Shown piece by piece: positions 26,361 through 35,004 of a DNA stretch of 64,000 bases; the first letter of the stretch is position 1; the number at the start of each line of letters is the position of its first letter. The DNA is from Bradyrhizobium sp. AZCC 1610 (GTDB lineage: Bacteria > Pseudomonadota > Alphaproteobacteria > Rhizobiales > Xanthobacteraceae). The translations under genes and the position numbers were made by a program. Below the pieces are notes generated by a model, which was given only the letters and a program-made list of their open reading frames with translations, was not told where the DNA came from and ran no database searches. The stretch is taken from positions 2,637,001 to 2,701,000 of the forward strand of contig NZ_JAZHRR010000001.1 in NCBI RefSeq assembly GCF_036924515.1, written 5' to 3'.

Positions 26361-27644
26361 ATGAGTGAGAGGCCGCCCATTTCACCACGGAGCCCGCGCG
26401 CTGCGTTGGAGCCCGAGCGGGTGCCGCCGCCGCCGAAGCGGTCGGAACGCGCCCGCAATCCTTTCGTGGTGGTCGGCAATGCCATCATCACCATCCTGAT
26501 CATTCTGATGATCGGGGCGGGGACGGTGTATTATTACGGCAGACAAATGTTGGAGACGCCGGGGCCGCTGCGGGAAGACAAGATCGTCAACATTCCCTCG
26601 CGTGCCGGCAAGCGCGACATCGCCGACGCGCTGCTGCGTGAGGGCGTGATCAACGTCAATCCCTGGGTATTCATCGGCGGTGTGTTTGCGCTGAAGGCGA
26701 GTTCCGACCTCAAGCCGGGTGAATATTCCTTTCAGAAGAATGCCAGCCTGCGCGATGTCATCGCCACCATCGTCGAGGGCAAGGTGGTGCAGCACGCTGT
26801 CACGATTCCCGAAGGCCTGACTTCCGAACAGATCGTGGCACGGCTCATCGACAACGACATCTTCGCTGGTTCGGTGCGGGAAATGCCGCGCGAAGGCACG
26901 CTGCTGCCGGAAACCTACAAATTTCCGCGCGGCACCACGCGTGAGCAGGTGATCTACCGCTTGCAACAGAGCCAGAAGCGGGTGCTTGCGGAAATCTGGG
27001 AGCGCCGCAATCCGGACGTTCTGGTCAAGTCGCCGGAGCAGCTCATCACGCTGGCCTCGATCATCGAGAAGGAAACCGGCCGCGCCGACGAGCGCAGCCG
27101 CGTGGCCGCCGTATTCACCAATCGCCTGCGGCAGAGGATCAAGCTGCAGTCCGATCCGACCATCATCTACGGCCTGGTCGGCGGCAAGGGAACGCTGGGC
27201 CGACCGATCAAGCGCTCCGAGATTACACAGCCGTCGCCGTACAACACCTATGTCATCGAAGGCCTGCCGCCCGGACCGATCGCCAATCCGGGCCGCGCCT
27301 CGCTCGAAGCAGCCGCCAACCCGGCGCGCACGCGCGACCTGTTCTTCGTGGCCGACGGGACCGGCGGGCACGCCTTTACCGAGACCTACGACCAGCACCA
27401 GAAGAACGTCGTCAAGCTGCGGGCGCTCGAAAAACAGATTCAGAACGATACCGTCGAACCATCAGAGGATGCGCCGCCGCCCACGGCAGGCGGAGCACCG
27501 GCCGATACTAATCCAACCGCAACCACGCCGCGGCCGGCGGCGCCGGCGAAAAAGCCGCCCGCCCGTCCTCCGGCGCCTGCGACGGCGCCCGCCCGCCAGG
27601 GCGCGGCGCAGTCGACCACGACGCCGCCGGTGGTTCAGCGCTGA
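26361..27644 (+). CDS. mltG: Endolytic murein transglycosylase MltG
   Basis: A 427-residue inner-membrane enzyme that cuts nascent glycan strands. A Pro-rich cytoplasmic N-terminus is followed by one membrane helix (about residues 37-58), a LysM-like part, and the YceG domain with catalytic Glu236 in ASIIEKET and LQSDPTIIYGL. The Pro/Ala-rich C-terminal tail (from about residue 370) is low complexity. It sits between fabF and yicC, as in other Rhizobiales. Confidence 0.94.
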   Translation: MSERPPISPRSPRAALEPERVPPPPKRSERARNPFVVVGNAIITILIILMIGAGTVYYYGRQMLETPGPLREDKIVNIPSRAGKRDIADALLREGVINVNPWVFIGGVFALKASSDLKPGEYSFQKNASLRDVIATIVEGKVVQHAVTIPEGLTSEQIVARLIDNDIFAGSVREMPREGTLLPETYKFPRGTTREQVIYRLQQSQKRVLAEIWERRNPDVLVKSPEQLITLASIIEKETGRADERSRVAAVFTNRLRQRIKLQSDPTIIYGLVGGKGTLGRPIKRSEITQPSPYNTYVIEGLPPGPIANPGRASLEAAANPARTRDLFFVADGTGGHAFTETYDQHQKNVVKLRALEKQIQNDTVEPSEDAPPPTAGGAPADTNPTATTPRPAAPAKKPPARPPAPATAPARQGAAQSTTTPPVVQR

Positions 27645-27664
27645 CGCCCGGCTGGTTGAATAGT

Positions 27665-27686
27665 CGTTCCGGCCATCGCCGGAACG
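27665..27686 (+). terminator. Hairpin after mltG
   Basis: CGTTCCGGC and GCCGGAACG form a 9-bp perfect stem with loop CATC, 20 bp after the mltG stop. A T-poor tail follows (TAATTCCACTTT), so termination may be partial. Confidence 0.5.
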
Positions 27687-27771
27687 TAATTCCACTTTGG
27701 CGGAAATCGGCTTAAGGTCGCGCCGTTCCTTTCGAGTCTCGAAATCCCTGTCTTTTGGAGAGTGTTAAGCG

Positions 27772-28659
27772 ATGGCGCTATCGAGCATGACCGGTTTTGC
27801 CCGGAGCCACGGCGCCAACGGGCCCTATACGTTCGAGTGGGAACTGAAGTCCGTCAACGCCAAGGGTTTTGACCTGCGTTTGCGGCTGCCGCCGGGCTGG
27901 GACGAGCTGGAGGCCTTTGCCAAGAAACGCGCCGGCGAGGTGCTGTCGCGGGGCACGGTCTACGCCAACCTCAGCGTCAAGCGCGCCAACGCGGTCTCCT
28001 CCGTGCGCATCAATGAAGACGTGCTGGCCTCGATCGTGAAGGTTGCGGGCGAACTCGCCGGCAGGATCGACGCGGTGGCGCCGAGCATCGACGGGCTGCT
28101 CGGCATCAAGGGCGTCATCGAAGTCGTCGAGCCCGAAAGCGACGAGGCGGAAGACAAGGCGGCGAGGGATGCGGCTGCCGCCGCCTTCGAGCAGGCGCTT
28201 GCCCAGCTCGTCGAGATGCGCCGCCGCGAAGGCACGACGCTTGGGCAAATTCTGATCCAGCGCATGGATGAAATCGAGAGGCTGGCGAAAAAGGCCGAGG
28301 CCGCGCCCGGCCGCAAGCCGGAGGCGATCAGGGCGCGCCTGGCCGAACAGGTGGCAGCACTGCTGGAGACTTCCGAGCGATTCGACCCTGACCGGCTCAA
28401 TCAGGAGGCGATCCTGATCGCGACCAAGGCCGACATCCGCGAGGAACTCGACCGCATCGCCTCGCACGTGGCGCAGGCCCGTGAGATGATTGGCAAGGGC
28501 GGACCGGTCGGCCGGCGGCTCGACTTCCTCGCCCAGGAATTCAACCGCGAGGTCAACACCTGCTGCTCCAAATCGAACGATCTGGAATTGACCCAGACCG
28601 GGCTCGAAATGAAGAACGTGGTCGAGCAGTTCCGCGAGCAGGTCCAGAACCTGGAGTAA
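27772..28659 (+). CDS. yicC: YicC-family endoribonuclease
   Basis: A 295-residue protein of the YicC family, whose members are metal-dependent endoribonucleases acting on small RNAs. The N-terminus (MTGFARS) and C-terminal signature (RRLDFLAQEFNREVNTCCSK) are characteristic. It is followed after 3 bp by gmk, a conserved pairing. Confidence 0.94.
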   Translation: MALSSMTGFARSHGANGPYTFEWELKSVNAKGFDLRLRLPPGWDELEAFAKKRAGEVLSRGTVYANLSVKRANAVSSVRINEDVLASIVKVAGELAGRIDAVAPSIDGLLGIKGVIEVVEPESDEAEDKAARDAAAAAFEQALAQLVEMRRREGTTLGQILIQRMDEIERLAKKAEAAPGRKPEAIRARLAEQVAALLETSERFDPDRLNQEAILIATKADIREELDRIASHVAQAREMIGKGGPVGRRLDFLAQEFNREVNTCCSKSNDLELTQTGLEMKNVVEQFREQVQNLE

Positions 28660-28662
28660 CCG

Positions 28663-29316
28663 ATGACGGCTGGAGGTTTCGACGGGGTTGAACGGCGCGG
28701 GCTGATGTTCGTGCTGTCGTCGCCCTCGGGCGCGGGCAAGACCACGCTGTCGCGCATGCTGATTGCCGAGACGCCTGCGCTGCAGATGTCAGTGTCGGCT
28801 ACCACGAGGCCGAAGCGGCCCGGTGAGGTTAACGGCAAGGATTACTTCTTTGTCGATCATACACGATTTGAGACAATGGTCGCCAACGGCGAACTGCTGG
28901 AGTGGGCCACCGTATTCGACAACCGCTACGGCACGCCGCGCGCGCCGGTCGAGGCGGCATTATCGTCCGGGCAGGACGTGCTGTTCGATATCGACTGGCA
29001 GGGCACTCAACAACTGCGCGACAGGTCGCCGAAAGATGTGGTCAGTGTTTTCATTCTTCCGCCGTCAGTATCGGCACTGGAACAACGACTGCACACACGC
29101 GCGCAAGATTCCGAAGAGGTCATCCGCGGCCGTATGAGAAAGGCCGGCGACGAGATGAGCCATTTCGATGCCTACGATTACATTGTGGTCAATGACAATA
29201 TCGGAATTGCCTTCGAAGCCGTAAAATCGATCTTGCGGGCGGAACAGTTGAAGCGAGAACGGCAAGTAGGCCTTTCAGACTTCGTTCTCGGATTGCGGCG
29301 CCAGCTGGAGAAATAG
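28663..29316 (+). CDS. gmk: Guanylate kinase
   Basis: A 217-residue enzyme converting GMP to GDP. The P-loop SSPSGAGKTT lies at residues 19-28, followed by the GMP-binding VSATTRPKRPGEVNGKDYFF and the lid DIDWQGTQQL. It is coupled to yicC. Normal length with an N-terminal extension of about 12 residues. Confidence 0.97.
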   Translation: MTAGGFDGVERRGLMFVLSSPSGAGKTTLSRMLIAETPALQMSVSATTRPKRPGEVNGKDYFFVDHTRFETMVANGELLEWATVFDNRYGTPRAPVEAALSSGQDVLFDIDWQGTQQLRDRSPKDVVSVFILPPSVSALEQRLHTRAQDSEEVIRGRMRKAGDEMSHFDAYDYIVVNDNIGIAFEAVKSILRAEQLKRERQVGLSDFVLGLRRQLEK

Positions 29317-29334
29317 CCGCGGCTTCCGTTTCAA

Positions 29335-30441
29335 TCAGGTCTGCGCGCTGCGGGCGAGCCGGGACAGCATTTCCGTAACCTGCCGCTCCCGATCCCGTTC
29401 CTGGGGCACGCGATCTTGGGCCACGCGATCCTGGGGCACGTGCCGCCGTTCTTGGGCCGGGCGTGCTTGGGGCGGGCGTGGCCGCTCTCGGGGCACGCGT
29501 GTTGTCCTTTCCTGGGGCACGCGCGGATTGTGCACGCCGCTGGTGCGCCGCAGCCCGGCGTCCTCGTCGTGGAACATCGGCGGCGGCGAACGCCGCAACG
29601 TCTTTGCGGAATCCCACATCGCGCGCCGCTTGCGGCGCATGGCGCGGCGTGCCCGCATGCGGCCGATCCTGACGATCGCGCTTACCGTGAGGCCGGCCAG
29701 CGCGAGGGCGGCGGCCATCACCAGAAGCAGCTTCTGCAGCGATGCGGTCGGCTTTGCCGTCGCCGCGTCCGCTGCGGCGGGCGCAACCTGATCTGCCGCA
29801 GGCTGCTGCACTTCCTCGGCCTGCGGCGGCTGGGCTGCCGGTGGGTTGGCGGCGGCGACCTGGAGATCGGCTGGATTTGCCAGAGATCTCGTGGTGGGAG
29901 CGTCGTTCCATCGCATCGACGACAGCGGCGCTGGCGCCAGCACATTCGGCATCGCTGCGCGCGGAGTATTCTGCACGGCCGGTGCGGGGACCGCCGCAAC
30001 CGCTTGCTCGACTTTGGCGGGCGAATTTGGCTCGGCGCGGGGTTGCTGGGAGATCCATTCGGCACGTGCGTCGGCGATCGACTTGCGTGTGATCGCTGGC
30101 GGCTGCGCTGCAGCCGGTTCTGCTGCTGCTGACGACGGCGCCGGGGACGACGCTGGCGGCGCGGCGCGCGCGAACTTGTCATCGGCCTTGTCGCTCTCCT
30201 CCCGGAGATACCAGCATTGACGTTTGGTGGTACGGTCGATGCGATAGTACCAGTGGCTGCCCGACGGGGTCGCGCCCTTCGGCGCGGACTGGCAACTGTC
30301 TGAGGCGGCCTGGGTCGCTGGCGTGGCGGCTTCCGCCGCTGATATTACCTGGGCCCGGAGATCCGTCATGGCGGCCAGATTGGCACCTGCCACAACCCCG
30401 GCAAAGAGAGCCGGGACGAATTTCACGGAACGGTTCGACAT
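29335..30441 (-). CDS. Hypothetical secreted/membrane protein with a CWY motif and VPQER repeats
   Basis: A 368-residue protein I cannot assign. A signal peptide (residues 1-30, ending LRAQ) precedes a short motif (GSHWYYRIDRTTKRQCWYLR) seen in several small Bradyrhizobium exported proteins. A long Ala/Pro-rich region follows, then one membrane helix (about 237-258, LLLVMAAALALAGLTVSAIV) and a basic tail with repeated V-P-Q/R-E/D-R units. The tail repeats are visible in DNA as tandem GGGGCACGCG-type units at 29400-29530. The start at 30441 excludes a 49-residue upstream extension without a ribosome site. It converges on gmk. Confidence 0.7.
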   Translation of the reverse strand: MSNRSVKFVPALFAGVVAGANLAAMTDLRAQVISAAEAATPATQAASDSCQSAPKGATPSGSHWYYRIDRTTKRQCWYLREESDKADDKFARAAPPASSPAPSSAAAEPAAAQPPAITRKSIADARAEWISQQPRAEPNSPAKVEQAVAAVPAPAVQNTPRAAMPNVLAPAPLSSMRWNDAPTTRSLANPADLQVAAANPPAAQPPQAEEVQQPAADQVAPAAADAATAKPTASLQKLLLVMAAALALAGLTVSAIVRIGRMRARRAMRRKRRAMWDSAKTLRRSPPPMFHDEDAGLRRTSGVHNPRVPQERTTRVPRERPRPPQARPAQERRHVPQDRVAQDRVPQERDRERQVTEMLSRLARSAQT

Positions 30442-30689
30442 TCTGTATCCCCGGCAACGCAACGCAACACGACGCTTGATGCCCCCAATCTGGTCGGAGA
30501 CTTGGGTGGCAATGAGCCGCAATTTCGGAGCGGATGGGGTATAATTGGGGCTAGCTGGCCGCCTTAATTGAGGCCGGCGGATTCCCATAAAACAGCTTGT
30601 TTTTCTCCCGTTTGGATGGGTTTTTTCCTACTGTTTGGAAGCATTCTAGCGTTCGGAACAGCGGTCCAATCGCGCGAATGAACCGGGAG

Positions 30690-31240
30690 CCGATGCGCTC
30701 GGTAGATGCGGCCGGCACTGGATACGACATTGCGATCTCGCGGCGCGGGTAGCGCCCGAAGTTGTGCGATCGGCGATGCCCTCTCTCGAAAAGCAGAGGG
30801 CGCAGGGAAAGCCGGGTGCCCATGACACCCGCAGTCGTGCGCAAAAATGCACACGGCGGACCGCAGGTGCGCCGGAACACCCGGCCTTCCCTGCGCGATG
30901 GTTTTACGGCTTATGCCGCGCTCTCCCCGGAGACGAATTCCTTTTGCCTCCGTCGCTGACGGATTAGCGATTGATCGAAGGCCCGGTCGGGCTCGACAAT
31001 CTCCATCAGCTTGACACCAGCAACGGGTGCCAGGACCACACGGTTTTGCCGTCCGCAGCTTCCTCGAGCCATACGCTCCAACCGGCCCGCATGCTGCCGG
31101 AAGAAGTTTCGACTGAAGCGTTTAAGCGCCGGTCGTCTGCGCGATGCGCCCGCTCACGGAATATCCGCCCTGCGAACACCTCTCGCGCCCGACGCTGCCG
31201 CGTCCACCGCAACCCGCCCCAACGTTCGTGACGCTGGCCA
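30690..31240. repeat. Dispersed intergenic repeat typical of Bradyrhizobium
   Basis: Landmarks such as AAAGCAGAGGGCGCAGGGAA, CTTCCCTGCGCGATGGTTTT and GGTGCCAGGACCACACGG are ones I recall from repeated intergenic sequence in this genus. CAGGGAA (30801-30807) and TTCCCTG (30886-30892) face each other, so the block may fold. Boundaries are approximate and need a genome self-comparison. Confidence 0.45.
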
Positions 31241-31400
31241 ACGCCCCTCTTCTCGGGACAGGATAGCGGGAGTTGTAGGTTTGATTTGGGTTGCGCGTTA
31301 AGCGAAAAATTTTGCGCGAGCGCGAAATAAGTTTCTTGCCATGCGGGGCAAATCAGTGATTGGGGACCGGGGAAATGCGCGAGAGCGTGAAAGGGCTATT

Positions 31401-31462
31401 GAGTGCACTGGCACCGTAATTCCGAGAATCAAAGGCAAGTTAAGTGCACTGTCACCGTAGTC
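31401..31462. repeat. Two REP-like copies in tandem
   Basis: GAGTGCACTGGCACCGTAAT (31401-31420) and, 12 bp further, AGGCAAGTTAAGTGCACTGT with CACCGTAG (31433-31460). The same motif recurs at 32519-32549 and 33439-33468. These look like members of one dispersed palindromic family. Confidence 0.6.
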
Positions 31463-31473
31463 TTGCTCGTCGA

Positions 31474-32370
31474 CTAGAACAGTTCCTTATTGAAGCGCGC
31501 CACATACGCAAAAGGTGTCGCTCGGGGCTTCAGACTCCTCCACCCTATGTCCGCTTTTATATTGAGTATCGATTTCGCGGCCATTGCTGCTCCACACACT
31601 CCGGCCAAGACGTCGCTTGATATGCCGAGAGGCGCCGCACCGAGATATCCTGCGAGCCCACCCGCAACAATCTCGAACGGCTTTAAATCGAGAGTGGTCT
31701 TCTGGCTAGAAAGGCGTACTGGAAATTGCCACTCCGCCGAGATCTTAAGGGCATCGGCACAAGCCCTATCAAGGTGCGTGATCTTTCGCTCCAGCTCAGC
31801 ACGCGGATCCCCGGCGGCGTTGACGCACTGGACAAGATTATCTATCTCGCCCCTGAGCGCGACAAATTCATCATTTCGTCTTCGCTTAAATTCCAGAATT
31901 TCATTCAGAGGGACGTCTTTGTCAGGCACTGGGATCGCGTTAAGCAATTCTATCTGGATGCCAGCGTCCGTGACCGCATCAGCGCTAGCACTCAACAGAA
32001 TCGATGAGTTTTGGCAGATATCCCAAGTACTATTCTTGGCTCCATCACGTTCTTTGAATGCTTGGAGCTGAGACAAAATCAGAGGCTCGGCATTCCTCGC
32101 AGATGCAAAGACGTAGAGGGGCCTCGTTAGGATACCCGCCTCTTCCAAGAACTGGGCCTCGGGACCACTCCCGATCGCTATCAGGTTGTTCGTCGGCCAA
32201 ACTAGTTCATCCCAGAACAGAAGAGCATGACGTAAATCTTGAGGGTCTAGGTTGGTAGATTTGATGGAGAACCCATTTTCGCGCGGCTCAATTGGGCAGG
32301 TCAAAACGAGCCCGCGAACCGGTCGCCCATAACTTGGGTCGGCCTTCTTTCTCCGCTTGGCTTCACCCAT
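31474..32370 (-). CDS. Uncharacterised 298-residue protein (DUF6236-like), accessory
   Basis: I do not recognise a known activity. The N-terminus MGEAKRRKKADPSYGR is a short motif shared by many otherwise unrelated uncharacterised proteins. The body is soluble with charged helices around residues 140-185; the C-terminal part has a Gly/Ala-rich hydrophobic stretch (about 234-265). It may be related to DUF6236 proteins, but this is from memory. A ribosome site GGGGACTAGA precedes the start. GC is visibly lower than in neighbouring genes, and REP-like repeats flank it on both sides, so horizontal acquisition is likely. Confidence 0.65.
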   Translation of the reverse strand: MGEAKRRKKADPSYGRPVRGLVLTCPIEPRENGFSIKSTNLDPQDLRHALLFWDELVWPTNNLIAIGSGPEAQFLEEAGILTRPLYVFASARNAEPLILSQLQAFKERDGAKNSTWDICQNSSILLSASADAVTDAGIQIELLNAIPVPDKDVPLNEILEFKRRRNDEFVALRGEIDNLVQCVNAAGDPRAELERKITHLDRACADALKISAEWQFPVRLSSQKTTLDLKPFEIVAGGLAGYLGAAPLGISSDVLAGVCGAAMAAKSILNIKADIGWRSLKPRATPFAYVARFNKELF

Positions 32371-32705
32371 TCTAGTCCCCTAGCTGTCAGAATTTTGATC
32401 CGATAACGATCCTAACCAGATCGTCTGGCTTCGAGCCCGTCTATTCCAAAACTTAAATCTCTATCCTTCAAAAATACGGTGCACTCATTAGACGCATCGC
32501 GCCTTCGCGAGCATCACAGGCAAGTTAAGTGTATTGTCACCGTAGTTCCGCGGGCTAAACTCGGCAGCGCAACGAAATGACGCGATGTGCCAATTTCGGA
32601 CTCATGAGACGGCCGCAAGGTTTCACCGCAGCGGCGCGGGTGATCCGCGGCCGCAGACTACTTCTTCCACCCCACGTTGTCTCGGCTGCAACAAACTGGT
32701 GACCC
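32371..32705. other. Gap with a 47-bp repeat copy
   Basis: No gene seen. It contains the left member of a 47-bp repeat pair at 32501-32550 that brackets the SGNH hydrolase gene, and AT-rich sequence upstream of the 298-residue gene. Confidence 0.5.
32501..32550. repeat. Left copy of a 47-bp repeat (REP-like)
   Basis: Begins GCCTTCGCGAGCATCACAGG and continues with CAAGTTAAGTGTATTGTCAC. It differs from the copy at 33422-33468 at about six positions, mostly C/T changes. Confidence 0.65.
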
Positions 32706-33449
32706 ATGGACAGCGATCCCTCACTGATTCCGGTTGAGCCGATTCCATTTGAGCACGGCCTGACCCACTTTGCGCAAAGCCTCACCAGAGGACGGGCCAA
32801 GATCGTCGCGATCGGCTCGTCGTCGACGGCGGGCCACGGCAATATCAAGCCCTATCCGGAGCGGCTGCTGCCGTTTCTCCAGGCCGAATATCCGAACGCC
32901 AGGATGACCATGGTCAACCAGGGAATCGGCGGCCAGGAAGCGCCGATCGAACTTCAGCGATTCGATACCGACGTCATCGCCGAGAAGCCCGATCTGGTGA
33001 TCTGGCAGGTCGGAACGAATGCGGTCTGGCAAAGCCCGGACCAGAATCCTCCGTCCTTCAATGAAACCACCGGGGCCATCCGCGATGGTCTAGTCAAGCT
33101 GCGCGACGAAACGGAGGCCAACGTCATCCTGATGGACCTCCAATATGTGCCGGCCGTGCTGACGCCGGCCAAGAAGGACAAGGCGATCGCGATGGTCGAG
33201 GCGATCAGCAAACTGGCGCAGGACGCCAGCGTCAATGTGTTTCGCCGTTTCGCATTCATGAAGGGCTTGTTCGGGGTTGAGCAGGTCTCCTTCGACCGGA
33301 TGGTCGACCCGACGGATGATCACAGGCTGCACGACAGCGACTGGGCCACGCATCGTGTGGCGTGGGCGATGAAGCTCGCGATCGTCAGCGGGGTCAAAAA
33401 GGCACGGTCATCGGCAGCCGTGCCTTCGCGACCATCACAGGCAAGTTAA
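32706..33449 (+). CDS. SGNH/GDSL-family hydrolase
   Basis: A 247-residue esterase/lipase-like protein. Block I is seen as IGSSSTAG (Ser nucleophile), block II as NQGIGGQE, block III as WQVGTNAVW, and block V as DDHRLHDSDWATH with the catalytic Asp/His. No signal peptide, so it acts in the cytoplasm or needs another route. Substrate unknown; acyl or acetyl esters of sugars are usual. The last nine codons (about 33422-33449) lie inside a dispersed repeat, so the native C-terminus may have been replaced. Confidence 0.8.
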   Translation: MDSDPSLIPVEPIPFEHGLTHFAQSLTRGRAKIVAIGSSSTAGHGNIKPYPERLLPFLQAEYPNARMTMVNQGIGGQEAPIELQRFDTDVIAEKPDLVIWQVGTNAVWQSPDQNPPSFNETTGAIRDGLVKLRDETEANVILMDLQYVPAVLTPAKKDKAIAMVEAISKLAQDASVNVFRRFAFMKGLFGVEQVSFDRMVDPTDDHRLHDSDWATHRVAWAMKLAIVSGVKKARSSAAVPSRPSQAS

Positions 33450-33468
33450 GCGCACTGCCACCGTAATT
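33422..33468. repeat. Right copy of a 47-bp repeat (REP-like)
   Basis: Starts GCCTTCGCGACCATCACAGG and overlaps the end of the hydrolase gene. See the copy at 32501-32550. Confidence 0.65.
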
Positions 33469-33755
33469 GCACGTCATGGAGGTGGTGCTGAGGCTGACCG
33501 GCGAGGATTGCTTGATTCTCAAAGTCTTCGTGCTGTCCCGCAGCGCCATGACGAAGATTTTCGGCAGCGGGTGCGATGATGATCGCGACTAACAGCATCC
33601 AAGAAACGCAAGAAGAGTCCCCGCGGGCCCCTGAGGCCCTTCTTTTGCGGGAACGATGTCGCGGGGGGCGACATCGTACCAATTCCTGACCTACCGATCG
33701 GTCCAGCATCCCCGCCGGACCCTGAGCTGATCGTCGCTAACCGTCGAGCGCGTGT
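33450..33755. other. Gene-free stretch with two hairpins
   Basis: No gene. A terminator-like hairpin with a T-rich tail is at 33625-33646. A second hairpin (ACGATGTCGC 33653-33662, GCGACATCGT 33668-33677, loop GGGGG) has a 10-bp perfect stem. Confidence 0.5.
33625..33646 (+). terminator. Candidate intrinsic terminator
   Basis: GGGCC-CCTGA-GGCCC followed by TTCTTTT. The stem is short (5 bp) but the T-rich tail is right; it would end transcripts from the SGNH hydrolase. Confidence 0.45.
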
Positions 33756-33983
33756 TTAGTCGCAGATGCGCTCGCGAATCCTGACGCGTTCACCAAAGCG
33801 GTTGGTGCGTTCGCGGATCACGATCCGGCAATCACCTCCGTAATCACGATCACGGTAGTAGGGGCGATCATAGCCGGGACCAACGTAGACGCCGCCGGGA
33901 CCGACACCAAACTCGATAGCGTTGGCCGAAGCGATGGTTCCGACCGTAAGCAGTGTCGCAATCGTCAAGGCAGATAGCTTCAT
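33756..33983 (-). CDS. Small secreted Gly/Tyr/Arg-rich protein
   Basis: A 75-residue protein with a clear signal peptide (residues 1-22, TIASANA) and a mature part rich in Gly, Tyr, Asp and Arg (GVGPGGVYVGPGYDRPYYRD), with two Cys near the end. Short exported proteins of this composition are abundant in Bradyrhizobium and have no known role. The start at 33983 follows AGAGGAGGTATCT, a strong ribosome site, and excludes an upstream ATG. Confidence 0.7.
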   Translation of the reverse strand: MKLSALTIATLLTVGTIASANAIEFGVGPGGVYVGPGYDRPYYRDRDYGGDCRIVIRERTNRFGERVRIRERICD

Positions 33984-34269
33984 AGATACCTCCTCTTGTC
34001 GATCAAAACCAAAGGCTTCGGAAGGCATTCGTTCCGCTTGGCGGAGATTTTGATCGCGCGCTCATCTCGGGTTCCGCGAAGGAAACATTGCGCGAGCCAC
34101 CTCGGTTTCGACCGCCTACCACGCTCATCACGGTACCGGCGAACTCGTTGCCATTATAGTAACTCGATGCAGGTTTCACGCTAACGAGCGGAGGAACTTG
34201 ACGCCGTTCCGAATGGTTGATCGCTCTGTTCGACGCCCCCCTCCGGCTACGTACTCGGACGAGGACAGC

Positions 34270-34515
34270 ATGACTTCACTTGCGAAACTTCTCACTCAAA
34301 AGCAACAACTGCTGGGCAGGTTGGAGCAGGACCCGGGGCCCAATGAGCGCGCCGAACTGGAACGCCTTTTGGAGAAGGTCGACGCAGCGTTGAGTTCACT
34401 GGAGCCTGCGCCCAGCGACATCGCCGAGGATCATGACAGCCGCTCAGACCCGGCTGCAATTAACAAGACGACTTCGCCTTCCGCAGCCGGGACCCTCCGC
34501 TCAGGCAGACGCTGA
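34270..34515 (+). CDS. Small hypothetical coiled-coil protein
   Basis: An 81-residue soluble protein with heptad-like leucines and charged residues (residues 3-44, LLTQKQQLLGRLEQ...LERLLEKVDAALSSLE), so a coiled coil is probable, followed by a disordered tail. The ATG at 34270 follows CGAGGACAGC. No family recognised. It lies upstream of a toxin-antitoxin pair but is probably separate. Confidence 0.5.
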   Translation: MTSLAKLLTQKQQLLGRLEQDPGPNERAELERLLEKVDAALSSLEPAPSDIAEDHDSRSDPAAINKTTSPSAAGTLRSGRR

Positions 34516-34669
34516 TCATCACCGGGACTCGGATGAGTGCAGCGCGAGGGTTGACCTGTCGAGGAAGGGCGCCGGGCGATGTCGTGTGTGGTTTCCGTCA
34601 TTACGGAGTGCGCAAATGAAATGCTTCGGCTTCGCGGGCATTTCTGGCAGCCATGTCGTAAAGCGTAGC

Positions 34670-34697
34670 TTGACACGATACGGACGGATCCTTATGT
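34670..34697 (+). promoter_or_regulatory. Promoter of the higBA-type operon, probably leaderless
   Basis: TTGACA (34670-34675) and TTATGT (34692-34697) at 16-bp spacing. The toxin ATG is at 34705, only 7 bp after the -10, so transcription should start at or one base before the ATG. No ribosome site is present upstream, consistent with a leaderless message. Confidence 0.5.
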
Positions 34698-34704
34698 TGC
34701 TTGT

Positions 34705-34995
34705 ATGAGGATTCGGAACGTCCTGCATAAGGGTCTGCGGCGCTTTATCGAGGACGATGACAAGAGCGGCATACAGGCTGCGGTCGCGGAGAAGCTGCGC
34801 CGCATGATCTCTTTTCTTCAGGATATGCAGAAAGAGACGGAATTAAAGGCCGTGCCGAGCTGGAAAGCCCATCAGCTCACCGGGGACCGCAAGGGGACTT
34901 GGAGCCTTTTCGTCACCAAGAACTGGCGGCTGACGTTTCGGATCGACCGAAACGAGATTGAGATTATCGACCTCGATTACGAGGACTACCACTAG
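34705..34995 (+). CDS. higB: HigB/RelE-superfamily toxin
   Basis: A 96-residue ribosome-dependent mRNA interferase-like toxin. The family signature is seen as HQLTGDRKGTWSLFVTKNWR with the C-terminal IDLDYEDYH; the N-terminal helices are longer than in the shortest members. It is followed after 9 bp by the antitoxin, the toxin-first order typical of higBA. No upstream ribosome site: see the leaderless promoter. Confidence 0.88.
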   Translation: MRIRNVLHKGLRRFIEDDDKSGIQAAVAEKLRRMISFLQDMQKETELKAVPSWKAHQLTGDRKGTWSLFVTKNWRLTFRIDRNEIEIIDLDYEDYH

Positions 34996-35004
34996 GAGGT
35001 GGCC

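Larger units (their letters stand above)
30442..31473. other. Gene-free 1-kb stretch made largely of repeats
   Basis: No real gene. The part from about 30,690 to 31,240 matches, from memory, a repeat found many times between genes in Bradyrhizobium and often mis-called as short ORFs. The last 80 bp hold two copies of a REP-like motif (31401-31423 and 31433-31462). Confidence 0.55.

Noticed and set aside
30762..31301. Several 60-100 codon frames between 30,762 and 31,301
   Set aside because: They fall in a repeat known to me for producing false ORFs; no start signals.
33446..33709. 87-codon minus-strand frame
   Set aside because: It overlaps the REP-like repeat and two hairpins; likely repeat sequence and not a gene.
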